This document shows positions 27,466-35,919 of a DNA stretch of 64,000 nucleotides, piece after piece. The notes beneath the pieces are model-generated. The model worked only from the letters and a program-made list of their open reading frames with translations. It was not told the origin of the DNA and did no database searches. Position numbers and translations under genes: made by a program. The stretch covers positions 62,001 to 126,000 of the forward strand of contig NZ_RHOI01000002.1 in NCBI RefSeq assembly GCF_003946165.1. The letters run 5' to 3'. The DNA is from Lacticaseibacillus baoqingensis. Its GTDB lineage: Bacteria; Bacillota; Bacilli; Lactobacillales; Lactobacillaceae. The first letter of the stretch is position 1. Every line of letters starts with the position of its first letter.

Positions 27466-28617
27466 ATGAACCCAGCTTTGAATCAAATTGCCATCAGTGG
27501 GATCCGGCGTTTCAATGACGCCGTCAACGGGATCCCTGACATGGTTCGCTTGACCCTTGGCGAACCTGACTTCAATACCCCTGAACATATCAAGTTAGCC
27601 GCGATCGAAGCGATCCAAGCTGATTTTTCCCATTACACTGCCAACGCCGGCGATCCCGAGTTGCGCGCTGCTGTAGCGGCCACTTGGCAAAGCAAATATA
27701 ACCTAACTTATGATCCGGCTGACGAGATCTTGGTGACTGTCGGCGCAACTGAAGCGATCGCCATTGCGTTGCAAGGACTATGCGCTCCTGGAGATGCTGT
27801 TTTGGTCCCGGCTCCTGTTTATCCAGGCTATATTCCCTTGTTGACCCTGCATCAAGTGACTCCGATCATCATTGACACTCGTGCTAACGACTTCAGTTTG
27901 ACGCCTGCAATGATCGACCAAGCGATCGCTGCCCACCCTGAAGCACACATCACCGGGATCATTTTGAACTATCCCAATAATCCTACCGGCATTACCTATC
28001 GTGAAGAGGCGTTGCGCCTTTTGGCCAGCGCTTGTGCCCGTCATGACCTGTTTATCTTAGCGGATGAGATCTATGCGGAATTAACTTATGGCCAAGCACA
28101 CGTATCGATCGCGCGCTTCGCTCGTGATCGCACGGTGATCATTTCCGGATTATCCAAATCCCACGCCATGACCGGCTGGCGCATCGGCTTCTTATTAGCT
28201 CCTGCACCGATCACACAAGCCTTGAAGAAGATCCATCAATACACCGTCACTGCAGCCACGACCATCGCCCAGCGGGCTGGGATCGAAGCGCTGGTGAACG
28301 GGGCAGATGATGGTGCGAAGATGCGCGTGATCTACCAACAACGCCGAGATTTCCTCCTGAAGGCCCTCGCGGAGATCGGCTTTAGCGCCATTGCGCCTGA
28401 AGGGGCGTTTTATCTCTTTGCCAAACTGCCTGCACGCTTTGCCGCTGATAGTGCTGCATTTTGTACCGACTTGGCACATGCTGATCATTTAGCACTCATT
28501 CCCGGCTCCGCCTTTGGCCAAGCAGGCGAAGGCTATGTCCGCTTGAGCTATGCGGCCAGCGACGCACAATTACACGCTGCCATCACGCGACTGCGCCATT
28601 ACGTTGCTACCCATTAA
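27466..28617 (+). CDS. patA: Class I aminotransferase, likely N-acetyl-LL-DAP aminotransferase
   Basis: 383 residues, fold type I PLP enzyme: LGEPDFNTPEH, NYPNNPTG, ADEIYAELTYG, PLP lysine in ISGLSKSHAMTGWRIG. In lactic acid bacteria this subfamily is either the acetyl-DAP aminotransferase or an aromatic aminotransferase. The rest of the acetyl-DAP pathway lies 10 kb away without its own transaminase, which favours the DAP role. ATG with AAAGGAG upstream. Confidence 0.82.
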   Translation: MNPALNQIAISGIRRFNDAVNGIPDMVRLTLGEPDFNTPEHIKLAAIEAIQADFSHYTANAGDPELRAAVAATWQSKYNLTYDPADEILVTVGATEAIAIALQGLCAPGDAVLVPAPVYPGYIPLLTLHQVTPIIIDTRANDFSLTPAMIDQAIAAHPEAHITGIILNYPNNPTGITYREEALRLLASACARHDLFILADEIYAELTYGQAHVSIARFARDRTVIISGLSKSHAMTGWRIGFLLAPAPITQALKKIHQYTVTAATTIAQRAGIEALVNGADDGAKMRVIYQQRRDFLLKALAEIGFSAIAPEGAFYLFAKLPARFAADSAAFCTDLAHADHLALIPGSAFGQAGEGYVRLSYAASDAQLHAAITRLRHYVATH

Positions 28618-28737
28618 CCGTCTAGGCCTGGATAACTTGCAGCGATCAAAAACAGCATATATATATATTATATTATTAATGGAAAAGTCTGGTTCCATTT
28701 TCATCGGCATTCCTATCCCCACAGGTTTGTAAAAACT

Positions 28738-28766
28738 TTGTAAAAGTAAGCAAAGTGGTTTACATC
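28738..28766 (+). promoter_or_regulatory. Promoter candidate for the structured RNA
   Basis: TTGTAA, 17 nt, TACATC ahead of the GC-rich structured stretch; modest match. Confidence 0.35.
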
Positions 28767-29110
28767 TGTGGGAAAAGATGGTATCTTGATCGAACGATCA
28801 TGTGGCTGGGTATGGTGGTGCGCACTCCATAAGTTTTCCCAGACATCGACAGTGGGGCAGCCAGCCGGGGCAACCTGGGCCTCACACACGCTAAGGGGTA
28901 CATCCCGAAGATGGCCTGGAAAGACTCGGGCAAGGGCGAGACACTGGCGTACCACCCTCAAAGCAGGATCAAACCTGCTAAGAGGTCCGCAACGGCCAAG
29001 CCCTGAGCGCAAACTCAGGCATCGTATCCCAACAAACCGCGGTCCGGCAACCGCGCCTTGCACCTAAAGGAATCGCCCGAGACACGTCAGCACACACTGG
29101 ACGTGTCTTT
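28767..29110 (+). ncRNA. Candidate structured RNA, unassigned
   Basis: A GC-rich stretch with no convincing protein. Local hairpins follow each other: GGGAAAA (28770-28776) with TTTTCCC (28834-28840); CCTC-GCAGG / CCTGC-GAGG (28956-28985); CCG-CAA-CGG (28987-28995); CCTGAG / CTCAGG (29002-29019); CGCGG / CCGCG (29038-29055); and a 9-bp AGACACGTC / GACGTGTCT (29080-29108) followed by weak Ts. Several GCAA loops recur. It does not show tmRNA, RNase P, SRP or 6S signatures that I can recognise. A member of the large ornate RNA classes (GOLLD, ROOL) is possible but I cannot confirm it. Confidence 0.55.
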
Positions 29111-29113
29111 GTC

Positions 29114-29235
29114 GTGAGAGCGTGACTAATCGCGGTTTTAGGTGAGTGTCTCAAGCAGCGTGGCGGGTTTCGGCGCAGCCGGAGCACGGCGCGATGTTTG
29201 AGACGCCTCACCGTTGCGATTAGGAGCGCGTTTAT
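29114..29235 (+). repeat. Hairpin unit 1
   Basis: Outer stem CTAATCGC (29126-29133) with GCGATTAG (29216-29223), flanked by TGA/GAG and GCG/CGC; GGTGAG/CTCACC; middle GTCTCAA (29148-29154) with TTGAGAC (29198-29204); inner CGGC-GCA-GCCG (29171-29181). Confidence 0.8.
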
Positions 29236-29355
29236 GTGAGAGCGTGACTAATCGCGCTTTTAGGGGTGTGGGTAAGGCAGCCTGGGTGCGTCGCGGCACG
29301 CGGCGTGACCGGGATGACTTACCTGCGACCCCGTTGCGATTAGGAGCGCTTTTAG
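29236..29355 (+). repeat. Hairpin unit 2
   Basis: Outer CTAATCGC / GCGATTAG as in unit 1; GGGGT (29263-29267) with ACCCC (29328-29332); middle GGTAAG (29271-29276) with CTTACC (29318-29323); inner CGCG-GCA-CGCG (29292-29302). Confidence 0.8.
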
Positions 29356-29475
29356 ATCAGAGTGTGACCCAAGGCGCACTTAGGGGTTCGGCTAATCGGG
29401 CGTGGCGGCAGTCGGCGCAGCCGGCGGACGACCGACCATTAGCACGCACCCCCGTTGCCTGGGTGAGCGCGTTTA
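29356..29475 (+). repeat. Hairpin unit 3, outer stem compensated
   Basis: Outer stem changed on both sides: CCCAAGGC (29368-29375) with GCCTGGG (29457-29463); GGGGT / ACCCC; middle GCTAAT (29391-29396) with ATTAGC (29438-29443); inner CGGC-GCA-GCCG (29413-29423). Confidence 0.8.
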
Positions 29476-29545
29476 GTCAAAGCGTGACGAATCGCGGTTT
29501 TGGGGGTGTAGGTAAGTGCATTTCGTCCCTTCACCCCGCTTACTG
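29476..29545 (+). repeat. Partial hairpin unit 4
   Basis: Keeps the 5' part (AGCGTGACGAATCGCGG, GGGGTG, GGTAAG) and CACCCC plus CTTAC words, but the inner stem and the 3' outer arm are lost. Confidence 0.6.
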
Positions 29546-29779
29546 CGTTGAACGATCCGCTGCTTTCACAGCTTGCGCGATCAGCTATGAAAACTGATCC
29601 TATATGCGCTAGTGAGAATGAAAGCGACAATGCCCCACTTGAAAAAATGCTGGCAAAAAAACGCCTATCCATCAGGCTTTAACGCGACTATGGCAACCTT
29701 TTTGGTCCCTAGACTATTAACTGAGGTTGACAAGCGTGCCATAATAGTAGGATATGGAAATTACTAGGAGGCGAATCTG
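29546..29779. other. Intergenic stretch before the MFS gene
   Basis: No gene. TTGACA at about 29728 upstream of the MFS start may be its -35, with no convincing -10. On the minus strand GCCT..AGGC is followed by seven Ts near 29655-29676, a weak terminator-like element. Confidence 0.35.
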
Positions 29780-31003
29780 ATGGATGACGCAACTCGGGCA
29801 AAAGGCCCGTGGAAGCGGAACTTATATGTGCTATGGTTTTGTACATTTGTCGCCGGTATCGCCTTTAGCGAGATTATGCCGTTTTTATCCTTATACGTTG
29901 GTGAAATGGGCGACTTCAGCAAGCAGCAATTGACGTTTTGGAGCGGCGCGATCTATGCGGTCACGTTCTTGATCACCGCGATCGTTTCTCCGTTATGGGG
30001 CAACTTAGCCGACCGCACGGGGCGCAAGGTGATGCTGATCCGAGCGAGTCTTGGGATCGCAGTAGCGATGCTGTTGATGGGCCTATCGACCAATGTTTGG
30101 GAATTATTTGCTTGTCGTTTTTTCCAAGGCTTCTTTTCCGGCTATATTCCTAACGCTCAAGCTTTAGTCGCGTCTCAGACGCCAAGAAAAAATGCCGGGG
30201 TCGCCTTGGGGACTTTAGTGACTGGATCGACTTCAGGGATGTTATTCGGTCCGATCGTCGGCGGCTTTTTAGCGCAAGTCTTCTCGATCCGCAATACCTT
30301 TTTCATTACTGCAGGCTTGTTGACCGTCGTTTGTTTGATGTCCGCCTTTATGGTTCAAGAGTCCTTTATCCCGATCCAAAAAAATCCCGACGCTCCCAAA
30401 CAGCGTTTGTTGGATAAAATTGCCGATCCGAAGTTGATCATCATCTTATTGTGTTCGACCATGATCGTCCAAACTGGGAATGCGTCGATTTCGCCGATCA
30501 TCAGCTTATACATCAAGGAATTGATGCACAACCACGGTGCGATCACCGTGGTTGCCGGCGTGATCGCCGCGCTCCCTGGGATCTCCAATATTTTAGCGGC
30601 GCCTCGGCTTGGTCGTTATGGCGACAAGCATGGCTCTGGCCGCGTATTGATCGGCTGTTACTTATTCGCGGTAGTCGTCTACTTCCCCCAAGGTTTCATT
30701 GGCAGTATCTTAGGACTGGGGATCTTGCGGCTGTTAGTCGGCGTTTCTGACGCTGGTTTATTCCCGACGATCCAGACCTTATTAACCAAAAACACCCCAC
30801 CGGAAGTGACCAGCGCGATCTTTTCTTGGAATCAAAGCTTCCAGGCCTTAGGCAATATGTTCGGTGCCTTGATCGGTGGTGCTTTAGCCGGGTGGTTTGA
30901 TTATAACGTGGTTTTCATTTCCACTGCGATGTTGCTCTTGATCAACTTCTTAGTCTTACGCTTTGCAGAACCGCAGTTATTGGCGCGGACCGATCGCGCT
31001 TGA
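29780..31003 (+). CDS. MFS drug:H+ antiporter (DHA1 family)
   Basis: 407 residues, 12 predicted transmembrane helices. Motif A in loop 2-3 (GNLADRTGRKVM) and motif C-like GSTSGMLFGPIVGGFLA in helix 5 mark a drug antiporter. ATG with AGGAGG upstream. Substrate unknown. It follows the hairpin array on the same strand and ends at a shared terminator. Confidence 0.88.
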   Translation: MDDATRAKGPWKRNLYVLWFCTFVAGIAFSEIMPFLSLYVGEMGDFSKQQLTFWSGAIYAVTFLITAIVSPLWGNLADRTGRKVMLIRASLGIAVAMLLMGLSTNVWELFACRFFQGFFSGYIPNAQALVASQTPRKNAGVALGTLVTGSTSGMLFGPIVGGFLAQVFSIRNTFFITAGLLTVVCLMSAFMVQESFIPIQKNPDAPKQRLLDKIADPKLIIILLCSTMIVQTGNASISPIISLYIKELMHNHGAITVVAGVIAALPGISNILAAPRLGRYGDKHGSGRVLIGCYLFAVVVYFPQGFIGSILGLGILRLLVGVSDAGLFPTIQTLLTKNTPPEVTSAIFSWNQSFQALGNMFGALIGGALAGWFDYNVVFISTAMLLLINFLVLRFAEPQLLARTDRA

Positions 31004-31009
31004 ACCTAA

Positions 31010-31047
31010 AAAATAACCCTGCCAAAATTTTGGCAGGGCTATTTTTG
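31010..31047. terminator. Bidirectional terminator MFS / thiE
   Basis: CCCTGCCAAAA / TTTTGGCAGGG perfect palindrome flanked by A- and T-rich runs. Confidence 0.92.
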
Positions 31048-31050
31048 CGG

Positions 31051-31698
31051 CTAAAACGCCTTAGGGGATAATTGCGCCGATAATTGCGCTAATTGGGCCG
31101 CATGGGTCTGAATGTCAGCTTGATCAAAGAGCTCTGATACCAATGCCACCCCAACGATCCCGGTATGTTGCAACTGCAATAAGTTTTCAGCGTGAATGCC
31201 GCCAATAGCTACCACTGGGATCGTCACCGCTGCCGTGATCGCTTGCAAAGTCGCGATCGACACTGAGACGGCATCGGTTTTGGTGGCCGTCGGAAACACT
31301 GCGCCGACACCTAGATAGTCTGCGCCTGCAGCTTGAGCCGCTTGGGCTTGGGCAACAGTTTGAGCTGAGACCCCGACGATCTTGTTTGGTCCCCATTGCG
31401 CTTTGATCGCAGCCGCGTCTAAGTCCGCTTGCCCAACATGGATCCCATCAGCATCCACCGCTTGCGCGACTGCCAGATCATCATTGATCAAAAATGGGAC
31501 TTGAAAAGTCTGACACACTTTTTTGATGGCGCAAGCTTCTGCGATAAAGTCTGCTTGGGCCATGTGTTTTTCTCGCAACTGGACCATTGAGACCCCGCCA
31601 GCAAGCGCTTTGGTGACACAATCAACTAATGTGCGGCCGGCTAACCAATGGCGATCCGTGACCGCATATAACTTAAGCTGTTGGGTCAAATTTGGCAT
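31051..31698 (-). CDS. thiE: Thiamine-phosphate synthase
   Basis: Joins HMP-PP and thiazole phosphate to thiamine phosphate. 215 residues, TIM barrel with LYAVTDRHWL, QLREKH, INDDLAVA and VGVSAQT motifs. ATG behind GGAGG, overlapping the end of the permease gene by 26 nt. Last gene of the TPP-riboswitch operon. Confidence 0.96.
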   Translation of the reverse strand: MPNLTQQLKLYAVTDRHWLAGRTLVDCVTKALAGGVSMVQLREKHMAQADFIAEACAIKKVCQTFQVPFLINDDLAVAQAVDADGIHVGQADLDAAAIKAQWGPNKIVGVSAQTVAQAQAAQAAGADYLGVGAVFPTATKTDAVSVSIATLQAITAAVTIPVVAIGGIHAENLLQLQHTGIVGVALVSELFDQADIQTHAAQLAQLSAQLSPKAF

Positions 31699-32836
31699 GT
31701 TGTCGCCTCCAATTCACGAGCAAAGTCAAGATCGCCATGATCACGACTACCGGGAGCGTACTGCCCACCGGCGTCTCATGGGCCAAAAAGACGCGGTACA
31801 AGGCGACCCCGACGGCCCATAAGCCGAGATTGGGCCAATCCCAGTGGCCATGCGCGCGCTGGCCAAGAAAAAACGCCACGATCTGCACTACCGCCAGCGG
31901 CACGAAAATCGACGAGATCCAGTATAAAAAGTCGGCATACGCACTTTGCGGCACAAACACCGCCACCAGCGTCCCTAACACCGTCACTGCGATCGCCAGC
32001 CAACGGAGCGACTGGCCTAACAGCAATGCCGCACTGACCCCTGCTGAATAAACATCTAAAAACGTGGTGGTGATCGTCGATAAGATGATCACGATCAAAG
32101 CCACGATCCCGAGGCCAAACCCTTGCATCAAGCCGGCGATGGCGGTTTGTCCAGTGATCATCGCCCCGACTAACCCGATGCCAAACATCCAAATACTGGT
32201 TAAGTTATACACCCCAACACTGACGGCATTGGCTTTTTGCGGCGCCTGTGCTTGACTCGTATAATCCGCGATCAACGGCAGCCAAGACAGCGGCATCGCG
32301 ATCGCCAATTCAATTGCCGCACCAAAACTCAACGCACCGCTGGCTGCAGGGTGTGCCGGCTGCATCAAAAATTTTCCCGTTAAGTAAAGTCCAGCGATCA
32401 ATAACGCCAGCATCGCCACTTGGTTCATTCGGCCAAGCTCTTGCAACCCGATCGCCAGCCACACCACGGTGATCGCACCGATCACCACTGCCCAAAACCC
32501 TAACGATACCGGCAAGAACACTTGGCAAGCCTGCGCACCGGTTAAAACCATCACCGCCGTCCACCCTAACAGTTGCAGCACATTCAAACCGGCAAACCAG
32601 CGGCTGCCGTTTTGACCAAAAGTCAACGCAGTCGTCGCCATTGCAGGTAATCCTGTCGTTGCGCCGATCACCCCGCAGCCAAACATCAACAGCCCACCGA
32701 TCACATGGCCCAACACAATGGCCAGCAAGCCTTTGGCCAACCCTAATGGCGCAAATAAAGTCCCGGATAAGATCTCAGCCAATGAGATCGCGGCTCCAAA
32801 CCACAATAAGGCGTTGTCGCCAACACTAGTCTTCAT
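31673..32836 (-). CDS. cytX: Putative hydroxymethylpyrimidine permease (NCS1 family, CytX-like)
   Basis: 387 residues with about 12 membrane helices, of the nucleobase:cation symporter family (CodB-like). Being inside a thi operon under a TPP riboswitch, the substrate is most likely HMP, the ThiD substrate, so the operon is a salvage system. ATG 32836 with GGAGG six nt upstream; overlaps thiD by 11 nt. Confidence 0.85.
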   Translation of the reverse strand: MKTSVGDNALLWFGAAISLAEILSGTLFAPLGLAKGLLAIVLGHVIGGLLMFGCGVIGATTGLPAMATTALTFGQNGSRWFAGLNVLQLLGWTAVMVLTGAQACQVFLPVSLGFWAVVIGAITVVWLAIGLQELGRMNQVAMLALLIAGLYLTGKFLMQPAHPAASGALSFGAAIELAIAMPLSWLPLIADYTSQAQAPQKANAVSVGVYNLTSIWMFGIGLVGAMITGQTAIAGLMQGFGLGIVALIVIILSTITTTFLDVYSAGVSAALLLGQSLRWLAIAVTVLGTLVAVFVPQSAYADFLYWISSIFVPLAVVQIVAFFLGQRAHGHWDWPNLGLWAVGVALYRVFLAHETPVGSTLPVVVIMAILTLLVNWRRQHAKFDPTA

Positions 32837-33647
32837 CACGATCCTCCGGGTACGCCCAGTGATTCAACGGGCCATGACCATGACCGACCAAGATACCGTC
32901 AGTGATCGCTTTTTCCACATACGCTTTACCTGTCCGGATCGCACTTGGCAGTGAGCGCCCCTTCGCCAATTCAGCCGTAATGCATGCGGATAAGGTGTCT
33001 CCGGTGCCGTGCGTGCGCACAGTGTCCACGCGCCGCGCCGGCAGCCAAAAATCACTGCCGTCAGCTAATAAAACATAATCATTGGCACTATCGGCGTGGG
33101 TCAAATGCCCGCCTTTGACGATCACATTTTGCGCTCCGAGTGCTTGCAGGCGTTTGGCTGCAGTGCGCATCGCCGCTTGATCTGTGATCGTTAAGCCGCT
33201 CAATTTTTCTGCTTCAGGTAAATTCGGGGTGACCAAAGTCGCCAGCGGCAATAACTCATCTCGCACCACGGCGATCGCGTCTTCTGTCAACAAAGGCGCC
33301 CCGCCTTTAGCAATCATCACCGGATCCACCGTCAATGGGCCAAAATCATACCGCTTGAGGTTGTTGACCACCGCTTTGACCGTCGCCACATCAGCTAACA
33401 TGCCGGTTTTGCACGCGCGGATCTGTAAATCAGCGGCTAACGACGCGAACTGCGCATCGATCATCGCCGTTGGTAACGCTAGCGATTGTTGAACGCCAAG
33501 CGTGTTTTGCGCGGTGATCGCCACTAATACGGTCGCGGCAAAGACATGGCGAGACTGGATCGTCTTTAAATCAGCTTGCATTCCTGCGCCGCCACCGCTA
33601 TCCGAGCCTGCGATCGACAACGCTTGGGGAAATTGTTCTTCTGTCAT
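32826..33647 (-). CDS. thiD: Hydroxymethylpyrimidine (phospho)kinase
   Basis: Phosphorylates HMP and HMP-P. 273 residues, ribokinase fold; SIAGSDSGGGAGMQADLKT at the N-terminus and HGTGDTLSACI with the catalytic Asp. ATG with AGAGGTG upstream. No thiC gene is present, in line with salvage. Confidence 0.96.
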   Translation of the reverse strand: MTEEQFPQALSIAGSDSGGGAGMQADLKTIQSRHVFAATVLVAITAQNTLGVQQSLALPTAMIDAQFASLAADLQIRACKTGMLADVATVKAVVNNLKRYDFGPLTVDPVMIAKGGAPLLTEDAIAVVRDELLPLATLVTPNLPEAEKLSGLTITDQAAMRTAAKRLQALGAQNVIVKGGHLTHADSANDYVLLADGSDFWLPARRVDTVRTHGTGDTLSACITAELAKGRSLPSAIRTGKAYVEKAITDGILVGHGHGPLNHWAYPEDRDED

Positions 33648-33670
33648 CTTTGCACCTCTTATTCGATTGG

Positions 33671-34474
33671 CTAAGCTCTGCGGGCTTCTTCATAACGCGC
33701 TTGGGTGTTGAGTTGTTCCACATCCAAAGCCGCTAAGCGATCCAATAGCACCGACGCAAACGTTCCGCCTTGCGTCGCTTCCAAATGCGCCGCAGCCGCT
33801 TCACCAGCGACGCCTAACGTCACTGCCCCAAGCAATGCCGCATCAAATGGATCTTCGGCGATCCCAGCATAGGCCCCAATGATCGCAGACAAAAGATCCC
33901 CGGAACCGACAACCGCTGGTAACAGCGATGTTTCATTATACACAGTCGCCAGGTTGTGGCCTTGGGCGATGATATCCACTTTCCCGCTGACCACGACGGT
34001 ACAGTTATAACGTTCGGCACACCGTTGCGCCAGCGTGGCCGGGCTAGTCGCATTGGCCCCAGCATCGATACCTTTGGCCTGGGTTTTGATCCCTGCCAAA
34101 AAGGCGATTTCACTGGCATTGCCGCGGATCACCGCGATCGGATAATCGCCTAATAGACGCTTGGCCGCCGCTGCTCGAAAGGCCGTAGCGCCGACTGCTA
34201 CCGGGTCTAAAATGATCGGCTTGGCAAATTTTGTTGCGGCCTTGGCCAATGCCAGTACCATGGGCATATCAGATGCGTTGATCGTGCCAAGATTCAAGAC
34301 TAGCGCATTGGCCGGAGTCATTAATTCACTGGCTTCTTCTTGCGCTAAGGTCATGATCGGTGACGCCCCTAATGCATTCAGCCCATTAGCCACAAACTGC
34401 GGCGTCACAAAATTAGCATAATTCACCACCAGCGGCTGTTGCGCCCGTAAGCGGGCAAAAAGTTCAGTATCCAA
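33671..34474 (-). CDS. thiM: Hydroxyethylthiazole kinase
   Basis: Phosphorylates the thiazole moiety for ThiE. 267 residues; VNYANFVTPQFVANG, DPVAVGAT and VVGSGDLLSAIIGAY motifs. Start set at TTG 34474, eight nt after AAGGAG; GTG codons at 34483 and 34498 overlap or precede that ribosome site. First gene after the TPP riboswitch. Confidence 0.93.
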   Translation of the reverse strand: MDTELFARLRAQQPLVVNYANFVTPQFVANGLNALGASPIMTLAQEEASELMTPANALVLNLGTINASDMPMVLALAKAATKFAKPIILDPVAVGATAFRAAAAKRLLGDYPIAVIRGNASEIAFLAGIKTQAKGIDAGANATSPATLAQRCAERYNCTVVVSGKVDIIAQGHNLATVYNETSLLPAVVGSGDLLSAIIGAYAGIAEDPFDAALLGAVTLGVAGEAAAAHLEATQGGTFASVLLDRLAALDVEQLNTQARYEEARRA

Positions 34475-34520
34475 CTCTATCACTCCTTCACCACGCACAC
34501 TAAGCGGTCCCTAGACGCAA

Positions 34521-34558
34521 ATAAGCGCCGCGAGAGTCCGCGACGCTTACCAAAAAAA
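34521..34558 (-). terminator. Expression-platform hairpin of the TPP leader
   Basis: AAGCGTCGCG / CGCGGCGCTT stem between aptamer and thiM. The U-tract after it is short (ATTT), so control may be by a weak terminator or by another fold. Confidence 0.55.
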
Positions 34559-34563
34559 GCGAC

Positions 34564-34650
34564 ACTTTCCTACGCAAGTTTGAACTTACAGGTTCGAAGG
34601 GATCGCGCCGATCATGCGCATCTCAGCTCCTATGGGAACACCCCTAGTGT
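34564..34650 (-). promoter_or_regulatory. TPP riboswitch (THI box)
   Basis: Minus strand shows the THI-box order GGGGTG, AGCTGAGAT, ATCCCTTCGAACCTG, then GCGTAGGAAAGT. Controls thiM-thiD-cytX-thiE; thiamine pyrophosphate should repress. Confidence 0.93.
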
Positions 34651-34745
34651 ACAATGAGTATTAAGTTGACCTCATGATAACACATCCCAAGCCGTAGTGA
34701 AAACGATTTACATCAACGTGCTTAAAATTGACTGGAGGCAAGCAA

Positions 34746-35810
34746 ATGGCAAATTTACTCGATTATTTAGCCCAATATGGGGACCGGCCCTTTTCCAGTC
34801 GGCCCTTGACTATCGTAGACGCGGCGATTTTGGCGCAGCTTGCTTATTGCCCACTGCACGGCAGCGGCCAGCTGGCCAGCTTATCCCCGCAGCAACAAAC
34901 GGCACTGGCAGCTGGCACTTGGGCACAAGCCGACAATCGCCGCTTGTTGGCGCAAGTCACTACCTGTCGCCGCTATCGCCAAGTTGCATGGTTAGCCCCA
35001 GTCGCGTTGAACGATCCGGCACAAGAACAAGCATTTTCAGCGATCACTTGGCAATTGGCGCCTGAATTATATTACTTAAGCTTTCGCGGCACGCGTGCCA
35101 CGTTTGTCGATTGGAAGGAAGACTTCAACATGACCTTCCTCACCGCGATCCCGTCACAAACCGCAGCCAGCCGCTATTTTACCGACATCGCCGCAGCGTA
35201 CCCTGGTGAATACTACCTCGGCGGCCACTCCAAAGGCGGTACCTTGGCAACCTACGCCGCCGTGCATGCTAAAGCGGCCTTGCAGCCAAAAATCCGCATG
35301 GCTTATAACTTTGATGGTCCTGGCCTGCAACAGCCCTTGCCGATGAACGGGCATTACCTCAAACTTGTACCGCAAAATTCATTGATCGGCATGATCTTAG
35401 ACCCTACCCAAGATTTTGGCGTCGTGGCCAGCCAGGCATCCGGCATCCGGCAGCATGATCTGTTTACCTGGCAAACTCACCAAACAGACTTTGTTTATTT
35501 ATCTGCCACTGACCGCTCCTCTCAACAGCTGCAAAAAATGCTCGCCAACTGGCTGGCGAGTCTGGATGATGCCACGAAACAACAAGCGTTAAATGCCGCT
35601 TATGCCGTGATCACCGCCACCCAAAAAGAAAGCTTCGCCGAGTTGCGGCGCACCCCGCTGACCACGACTAAAGCATTGCTGACTGGTTTGCGTCAGACGC
35701 AAGCAGCTGACCATGCCGCTTGGCGTGCTGTCTTGAACGCCTTGTTACACGCCTTGATCACGACTGCTTGGCGCCGTCAGGTTCCACGTGAAACAAGCCC
35801 GCATCATTAG
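34746..35810 (+). CDS. DUF2974-type alpha/beta hydrolase
   Basis: 354 residues from ATG 34746 (GGAGGC upstream). YLSFRGTRATFVDWKEDFNMTF and the nucleophile elbow GGHSKGGTLATYAA (Ser near residue 160) define a lipase-like hydrolase of the Mbeg1/DUF2974 group. No signal peptide, so probably cytosolic. Natural substrate unknown. The tail reads close to the next gene's leader. Confidence 0.82.
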   Translation: MANLLDYLAQYGDRPFSSRPLTIVDAAILAQLAYCPLHGSGQLASLSPQQQTALAAGTWAQADNRRLLAQVTTCRRYRQVAWLAPVALNDPAQEQAFSAITWQLAPELYYLSFRGTRATFVDWKEDFNMTFLTAIPSQTAASRYFTDIAAAYPGEYYLGGHSKGGTLATYAAVHAKAALQPKIRMAYNFDGPGLQQPLPMNGHYLKLVPQNSLIGMILDPTQDFGVVASQASGIRQHDLFTWQTHQTDFVYLSATDRSSQQLQKMLANWLASLDDATKQQALNAAYAVITATQKESFAELRRTPLTTTKALLTGLRQTQAADHAAWRAVLNALLHALITTAWRRQVPRETSPHH

Positions 35811-35919
35811 CCCGATAAAAAGTGTGTCACTTTACCTGTCACAAACACTTGTATTCGCTTTCTGCGCGCGCTACGCTAAAAAGCATAATGCCAATATGTC
35901 GAGTAAAGAAGATGTTGTG

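Larger units (their letters stand above)
29114..29545 (+). repeat. Tandem array of ~120-nt covarying hairpin units (3 full, 1 partial)
   Basis: Three head-to-tail units and a broken fourth, period 122/120/120. Each folds as one long hairpin with three stem levels and a GCA triloop. Stem sequences differ between units yet stay paired: middle stem GTCTCAA/TTGAGAC, GGTAAG/CTTACC, GCTAAT/ATTAGC; inner stem CGGC/GCCG, CGCG/CGCG, CGGC/GCCG. Non-Watson-Crick positions are G-U or tandem G-A when read on the plus strand (A-C or C-T on minus), so the functional form is probably plus-strand RNA. Confidence 0.8.

Noticed and set aside
28655-28680. AT-rich tract as a second origin or promoter hot spot
   Set aside because: Simple TA repeats without DnaA boxes or spaced promoter hexamers.
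29114-29545. CRISPR-like array
   Set aside because: Units are ~120 bp, contiguous, without short identical repeats and unique spacers, and no cas genes are near.
28713-29597. Several 60-130 codon open frames on both strands
   Set aside because: They overlap each other, lack ribosome sites and read Arg/Pro-rich, as expected from GC-rich structured DNA.
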